NCBI GenBank assembly: GCA_002428685.1 | Contig: DIXL01000026.1 | Span: 1 to 19,027, forward strand | Source of the DNA: Cloacimonetes bacterium UBA6081 | GTDB lineage: Bacteria > Cloacimonadota > Cloacimonadia > Cloacimonadales > Cloacimonadaceae | DNA: 19,027 nucleotides | Direction of reading: 5' to 3' | Shown: positions 14,957-19,027 of the stretch, piece after piece | Layout of the letters: every line of letters begins with the position of its first letter | Position numbering within the stretch: position 1 is the stretch's first letter | The notes under the pieces: generated by a model | Databases searched by the model: none | What the model was told of the DNA's origin: nothing | Seen by the model: the letters and a program-made list of their open reading frames with translations, nothing else | Program-made: the position numbers and the translations under genes

Positions 14957-15550
14957 ATGGAGCTTACTATCAGACAACTGGATATTATCAAAAAAGCCAT
15001 TGGCATCATAGCCATTGAAGGCTTTCAAGACCTTACCACCAAAAATTTGGCAGATGCTGTCGGAGTATCGGAAGCGGCTTTATACCGGCATTTTGATAGT
15101 AAAACGGAGCTTATCCACAAGATTCTGGAGTATTTTCAAAGCCTGGCACAGCAGGCAATGGGAAGCATCCAAAGTGAAATATCCGATCCTTTGGAACAGG
15201 TGAAGGCGTTTGTGATGAATCGCTACACCCTATTTTTAGAGAATCCGGATCTGGCAAAAGTGATGTTTTCCGAAGAGATTTTCCAAAATGACCGCAGTCT
15301 GGCAGAGCATAACCTTGCCATCATTCACATCCACCGCGACCAACTGCTACAATCAATTGAAGCAGCCCAAAAGCTAAATGAAATTAGACCCGATCTGGAA
15401 GCAATCCATTTATTCCGCATTATCGTCGGTTCCATGCGTTTGTTAGTGATGCAATGGCAGCTAAGTGACAACGCCTTTCCCTTGAAAACGGAAGGAGAAA
15501 AACTGTGGGAAACCATAGTAACAATGATAACGAAAAGTTATATTACATAA
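14957..15550 (+). CDS. TetR/AcrR family transcriptional regulator
   Basis: A 197-residue protein with the TetR N-terminal DNA-binding fold: IIKKAIGIIAIEGFQDLTTKNLADAVGVSEAALYRHFDSKTELI over residues ~9-53, including the helix-turn-helix and the characteristic ALYRHF recognition helix. The C-terminal helical domain (residues ~60-195) binds a ligand that cannot be named. It is the first gene of the operon, 13 bases ahead of the ferredoxin-like gene, with a palindrome just upstream, so it probably represses its own operon. Start ATG 14957 has AAGGAAG in range. Confidence 0.93.
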   Translation: MELTIRQLDIIKKAIGIIAIEGFQDLTTKNLADAVGVSEAALYRHFDSKTELIHKILEYFQSLAQQAMGSIQSEISDPLEQVKAFVMNRYTLFLENPDLAKVMFSEEIFQNDRSLAEHNLAIIHIHRDQLLQSIEAAQKLNEIRPDLEAIHLFRIIVGSMRLLVMQWQLSDNAFPLKTEGEKLWETIVTMITKSYIT

Positions 15551-15563
15551 TAGGAGCAAAAAA

Positions 15564-16430
15564 GTGAAGAGACAAATTATTAGGATTGACGAAGCTAAAT
15601 GCACCGGTTGCGGAGCTTGCATTCCCGGCTGCCCCGAAGGCGCATTGCAGATAATTGATGGCAAGGCCAGACTGGTGAGCGACCTGTTTTGTGATGGGCT
15701 GGGAGCTTGTCTGGGCAACTGTCCCGAAGGTGCAATCGAAGTGGAAGAGCGTGAAGCAGAGCCCTATAGCGAATCAATCGTAATGGAAAACATCATGGCT
15801 GCCGGCGAGAACACCATCAAAGCTCATTTGAAGCACCTGAAAGACCACGGCGAAACCACTTTTTACACCCAAGCCCTGGAAATCCTGAAAGCCAATGGCT
15901 ACAACATTGAGTGCTTAACCACCGAAGATAACATGGCTTGTGGCTGCTCGGGAACCCAGGCACGAAGCATATCCGTAGCCGCGGAAGTCCTGTCTGCGGT
16001 AGAAAGTGCTACAGACAAGATGTCCGTAGCTACCGATGCTGTAGCTACCCCAAAAAAGGTGATTAGTCAATTACGCCAATGGCCTGTGCAGCTAACGCTT
16101 TTGAACCCCGCAGCGGAGTATTTTGAGAATTGCGATTTGCTTATCTCGGCTGATTGCGTACCTTATGCTTATGGGGATTATCATAATCGCTTTTTACAGG
16201 GTAAAATTGTGATTACCTTCTGTCCCAAGCTTGATCCTGATCTGGAACGCTACATTGATAAGCTCTCACAGATTTTCATCTTGCATATTATAAAAAGCGT
16301 TACTATCGTGCGCATGGAAGTGCCCTGTTGCGGTGGCACGGAAGTGCTGATTAAGCGTGCTTTGGAAAAAGCCGGAAAGCTTCATTTTGTAAAAGTTTAT
16401 GTCGTTTCTGTAGGGGGCGACGTAATTTAA
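15564..16430 (+). CDS. 4Fe-4S ferredoxin-type protein of the hcp operon
   Basis: The 288-residue protein starts at GTG 15564 (AGGAG 7 bases before). Residues 1-60 form a ferredoxin domain: CTGCGACIPGCP (Cys13, 16, 19, 23) is a complete cluster motif, while the second, CDGLGACLGNCP (Cys43, 49, 53), has Leu in place of the second Cys, so that cluster has one unusual ligand or is 3Fe-4S. The remaining ~225 residues hold further cysteines (MACGCSGTQA near 125, TFCPKLD near 220, VPCCGGTE near 253) that could bind metal. It probably carries electrons for Hcp or senses redox state; this is inferred from the operon. The exact reaction is unknown. Confidence 0.85.
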   Translation: MKRQIIRIDEAKCTGCGACIPGCPEGALQIIDGKARLVSDLFCDGLGACLGNCPEGAIEVEEREAEPYSESIVMENIMAAGENTIKAHLKHLKDHGETTFYTQALEILKANGYNIECLTTEDNMACGCSGTQARSISVAAEVLSAVESATDKMSVATDAVATPKKVISQLRQWPVQLTLLNPAAEYFENCDLLISADCVPYAYGDYHNRFLQGKIVITFCPKLDPDLERYIDKLSQIFILHIIKSVTIVRMEVPCCGGTEVLIKRALEKAGKLHFVKVYVVSVGGDVI

Positions 16431-16502
16431 CAATGGGGTGGGAAATTCTGATTCCCCTCAGCCGAAGCGGAATTCAGCATCCCAATAATAAAAGGAGATA
16501 TC

Positions 16503-16820
16503 ATGCAAAGCCGTTATTGGAAAGACCTCGCACCCGTGGTGAATGCCAATGGGATTCACGGCACCAAGCTATATGCAGCACCCGAAGGTGAAATTGTGCA
16601 TCTGGGCTTAGTGCCGGGTGCAATATTAAAAACCCACAAAACGCCTGTCAACGTAGTTTTCTATGTGTTGGAAGGCACTGCCACCCTGGAAATTGGGGAC
16701 GAAAAACAGAGCTTTCCCAAGGACACTACCATCGATAGTCCCAAGGATATTCCCCACGCAGTCCTCAACGAAGGGGACACCAACCTACGTTTATTAGTTA
16801 TTAAAATGCCAAAACCATAA
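16503..16820 (+). CDS. Small cupin-domain protein
   Basis: A 105-residue single cupin barrel: LGLVPGAILKTHKTPVNVVFYVLEGTATLEIGDE forms motif 1 and DIPHAVLNEG motif 2. Of the usual metal ligands (HxH...E and H), motif 1 keeps one His and lacks the second His and the Glu, and motif 2 keeps its His, so metal binding is uncertain. The ribosome binding site is AAAGGAG, 6 bases before the ATG. It lies between the ferredoxin-like gene and hcp. Small cupins often accompany hcp; a role as stress-related sensor or ligand binder is inference. Confidence 0.88.
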   Translation: MQSRYWKDLAPVVNANGIHGTKLYAAPEGEIVHLGLVPGAILKTHKTPVNVVFYVLEGTATLEIGDEKQSFPKDTTIDSPKDIPHAVLNEGDTNLRLLVIKMPKP

Positions 16821-16919
16821 GGGACAATGGATTATATCATGCGGATGAGGAGTTGGAAGGTTCAAAGGGTAGAAGGAAGTGTTGTGAATGTGGAGTCGTT
16901 TCAGCCTTCCCGTAACGAT

Positions 16920-17027
16920 GTGAGTGTGGAGTCGTTTCAGCCTTCCCCAAGTTCAAACTTATCACCCGATTTCGTGAGTGTGGAGTCGTTTCAGCCTTCC
17001 CCAAGTTCAAACTTATCACCCGATTTC
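16920..17027 (+). repeat. Two exact tandem copies of a 54-bp unit
   Basis: 16920-16973 and 16974-17027 are identical. Each begins GTGAGTGTGGAGTCG and ends ATCACCCGATTTC, and contains one forward 19-base unit. The first 19-base unit at 16888 is followed by a different spacer. The length is a multiple of three, so it does not break the open frame. Confidence 0.9.
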
Positions 17028-17212
17028 AAGGCTGAAAGGACTACACACGGCATCCTGCCACACCAGCTACCGCCGTTTGTAGTCCATTCCGCCGCAAAAA
17101 TCGAGACTTATTCAAACCAATTTATGGCGGAATCGACTCCAAACTTAACAAGAGGCCAATTTGAACCAAGATATGGCGGAATCGACTCCAAACTTAACGA
17201 GTGCCAACTTTC

Positions 17213-17307
17213 AAAACCTATCAACCTATCAACCTTCCAACCTTCCAACCTTCCAACCTTCAAAACCTATCAACCTTCCAACCTTCCAACCTTCCAACCT
17301 TCCAACC
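17213..17307 (+). repeat. Octamer microsatellite CAACCTTC
   Basis: About 95 bases of the 8-base unit CCTTCCAA, with CCTATCAA variants at two places and an interruption at 17260-17265. It ends 46 bases before the hcp start. Slippage could change the spacing or the mRNA leader of hcp. Confidence 0.88.
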
Positions 17308-17352
17308 CTAAAAATTTCACCCAATAAATAAAAAACTCCAAGGAGAAAACCC

Positions 17353-19002
17353 ATGAGTATGTTCTGCTATCAATGCCAGGAAACCTCGCGCAACATAGGC
17401 TGCACCATGCGCGGCGTATGTGGCAAATCCCCCGAACTTGCCAATCTTTTCGACCTGCTTATCTACGGTCTGAAAGGCCTGGCGTATGTATCAGTTAAAC
17501 TTAACGAAAAAGGCGTTTACTATCCCAAAGACGCTGTGTTTGTAATGGGTGGCCTGTTTAGGACCATCACCAACGCCAACTGGGACGAAGTGCTTATCCG
17601 TAATGTAATAAGCAAAACCCTGGAACTGCGCGACAAACGCAAGGCCGAGCTGTGCAAGCTGTTAGACGGCAATTGCACCACCTGCCCCGAAGCGGTTAGC
17701 TTCAAAGTAACTCCAGAAGAATACGATGCTTTTGCCTTAAAAGTTGGCGTGCTCCGAACCGAAAACGAAGATGTCCGCTCCCTGCGCGAAACCATTGTCT
17801 ATGGCCTCAAAGGCATAGCTGCCTATGGCGAACACGCTGATATGCTTGGCTATCAGGATGACGATGTAAACAAATTCATCATGGAAGGGCTTGCAGCCAC
17901 TTTGGATGACACCCTTTCCGCCGATAAGCTGGTTGGCCTTGTGCTAAAAACAGGCGAAACAGCCGTTAAGGTTATGGCACTGTTGGACAAGGCCAATACC
18001 TCCACCTACGGCAATCCCGAGCCTACCAAAGTGAATCTCGGCGTGGGCAAGAACCCTGGTATCATCGTTAGCGGCCATGACCTGAAAGACTTTGAAGAGC
18101 TTTTGGAACAGTCCAAAGACAGCGGCGTGGACATCTATACCCACAGCGAAATGCTGCCAGCGCACTACTATCCCGCCTTTAAGAAATACAAACACTTCAT
18201 CGGCAATTATGGCGGTTCGTGGTGGCATCAATTGGAGGATTTTGAAAACTTCAACGGTGCAATTTTAATGACCACTAATTGCATCGTGCCCCTGCGTAAA
18301 GAGCAAACCTATCTGGATCGCTTTTTCACCACCGGCATGGCGGGATATCCTGGTGCTAAACACATAGGTGAACGCAAAGCAGGCGGCAAGAAGGACTTCT
18401 CCGAGCTTATCGCCGCTGCCAAGAAATGCCAGCCACCCAAAGAGATTGAAACAGGTAAAATCACCGGTGGCTTTGCCCATGCAACCGTATTGAGCCTGGC
18501 AGACAAGATTATCGATGCCGTAAAGAGCGGTGCCATCAAGCGTTTTGTGGTAATGGCAGGTTGCGATGGACGTATGCCCAGCCGTAAATACTTCACCGAA
18601 GTGGCTGAAAAACTGCCTAAGGACACGGTTATCCTCACCGCGGGTTGCGCTAAATACCGCTATATAAAGCTGAACCTGGGCGATATCGGCGGTATCCCAA
18701 GAGTGCTGGATGCCGGCCAATGCAACGATTCCTATTCGCTGGCAGTGATTGCGCTGAAGCTGAAAGAAGCCTTTGGTTTGGAAGATGTGAACCAGCTTCC
18801 CTTGTCCTTTGACCTTGCCTGGTATGAGCAGAAGGCTGTGGCAGTGCTTTTGGCCTTGCTATCATTGGGATTCAAGAATATCCAGGTGGGGCCAACCCTG
18901 CCAGGCTTCCTTTCACCCGGAGTAGCCAAGGTTATTATCGACACCTTCGGCCTGAAACAAATCACCACCCCCGAGGATGATATAGCCGCGATGATGGGGT
19001 AG
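17353..19002 (+). CDS. hcp: Hybrid-cluster protein (hydroxylamine reductase / NO reductase)
   Basis: Hcp reduces nitric oxide or hydroxylamine and protects anaerobes against nitrosative stress. Complete, 549 residues, starting at ATG 17353 after AAGGAGAA. The N-terminal cysteines Cys5, Cys8, Cys17 and Cys23 have the C-x2-C-x8-C-x5-C spacing of the strict-anaerobe (4Fe-4S) class, not the enterobacterial one. All seven hybrid-cluster ligands are present: His242, Glu266, Cys310, Cys404 (the persulfide Cys), Cys432, Cys457 and Glu492; relative to Desulfovibrio vulgaris numbering, as I recall it, each is shifted by two. It is the last gene of the tetR operon in this window; 25 bases follow it without a visible terminator. 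Confidence 0.98.
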   Translation: MSMFCYQCQETSRNIGCTMRGVCGKSPELANLFDLLIYGLKGLAYVSVKLNEKGVYYPKDAVFVMGGLFRTITNANWDEVLIRNVISKTLELRDKRKAELCKLLDGNCTTCPEAVSFKVTPEEYDAFALKVGVLRTENEDVRSLRETIVYGLKGIAAYGEHADMLGYQDDDVNKFIMEGLAATLDDTLSADKLVGLVLKTGETAVKVMALLDKANTSTYGNPEPTKVNLGVGKNPGIIVSGHDLKDFEELLEQSKDSGVDIYTHSEMLPAHYYPAFKKYKHFIGNYGGSWWHQLEDFENFNGAILMTTNCIVPLRKEQTYLDRFFTTGMAGYPGAKHIGERKAGGKKDFSELIAAAKKCQPPKEIETGKITGGFAHATVLSLADKIIDAVKSGAIKRFVVMAGCDGRMPSRKYFTEVAEKLPKDTVILTAGCAKYRYIKLNLGDIGGIPRVLDAGQCNDSYSLAVIALKLKEAFGLEDVNQLPLSFDLAWYEQKAVAVLLALLSLGFKNIQVGPTLPGFLSPGVAKVIIDTFGLKQITTPEDDIAAMMG

Positions 19003-19027
19003 AGTGAGATTTCAAGTGAGAGCTTTG

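Larger units (their letters stand above)
16852..17307. repeat. Mixed-orientation repeat island between cupin and hcp
   Basis: The 532-base gap 16821-17352 is filled mainly by repeats. One 19-base unit, consensus GTKTGKAGTCSWTTCMGCC, occurs seven times: forward at 16888-16906, 16924-16942, 16978-16996 and 17075-17093, and reverse at 17030-17048, 17126-17144 and 17175-17193. Forward and reverse copies can pair into long hairpins. At the borders TTGGAAGGTT (16853-16862) is the reverse complement of the octamer repeat at the right end. I see no convincing gene inside, although one frame is open throughout. Confidence 0.85.

Noticed and set aside
16888..17193. CRISPR array
   Set aside because: Units occur in both orientations, spacing is irregular, some spacers are identical, and there are no cas genes.
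1..19027. tRNA or rRNA genes
   Set aside because: I saw no GTTCRANNC-type T-arm with a matching acceptor stem, and no rRNA-like stretch in any gap; a tRNA scan would be decisive.

Overview
The window looks like chromosomal DNA of a strictly anaerobic, FCB-group-like bacterium, most plausibly Candidatus Cloacimonadota; this placement is inference. The support is a secreted protein with a type IX-secretion-like C-terminal sorting domain, a Bacteroides-like serine palmitoyltransferase homologue, a strict-anaerobe-type hybrid-cluster protein (Hcp), a peripheral-energy gene (PEP carboxykinase), and strong GGAGG-type ribosome binding sites throughout, which Bacteroidetes usually lack.

Layout. 1-111: palindromic left edge, no supported gene. 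112-2541 (-): large secreted Asp-box/chitobiase-C protein with a sorting tail. 2828-3960 (+): a possible 15-residue leader peptide overlapping mnmA (tRNA 2-thiouridylase with an unusual cysteine arrangement). 3961-4454: mostly non-coding, with a relic of an IS1634-type transposase. 4455-7379 (+): an AT-rich island with a 75-residue putative precursor peptide, a perfect stem-loop, a radical SAM/SPASM peptide-maturase-like protein, and an overlapping B12-binding-domain radical SAM protein. I read this as an uncharacterised RiPP (ribosomally made, modified peptide) cluster. 7380-7717: intergenic. 7718-8191 (+): flavin reductase-like protein, followed by a terminator that serves the opposite strand.

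8316-14608 (-) is one long co-directional run, probably an operon read leftward: small membrane-anchored protein, surE, pcm, cyclic-nucleotide-binding-domain protein, AI-2E-family membrane protein, serine palmitoyltransferase-like enzyme, and ATP-type PEP carboxykinase. Several junctions overlap or are separated by a few bases, implying translational coupling. surE-pcm is the classic macromolecule-repair pair.

14957-19002 (+) is a nitrosative/oxidative-stress-like operon: TetR regulator with a candidate operator at its own 5' end, a ferredoxin-like two-cluster protein, a small cupin, then hcp. Between cupin and hcp lies about 530 bp of dense repeats: seven copies of one 19-bp unit in both orientations, a 54-bp tandem duplication, and an octamer microsatellite.

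The two most interesting points are the compact precursor/SPASM/B12-rSAM cluster and the mixed-orientation repeat island upstream of hcp. All calls come from reading the sequence; no searches or folding programs were run.
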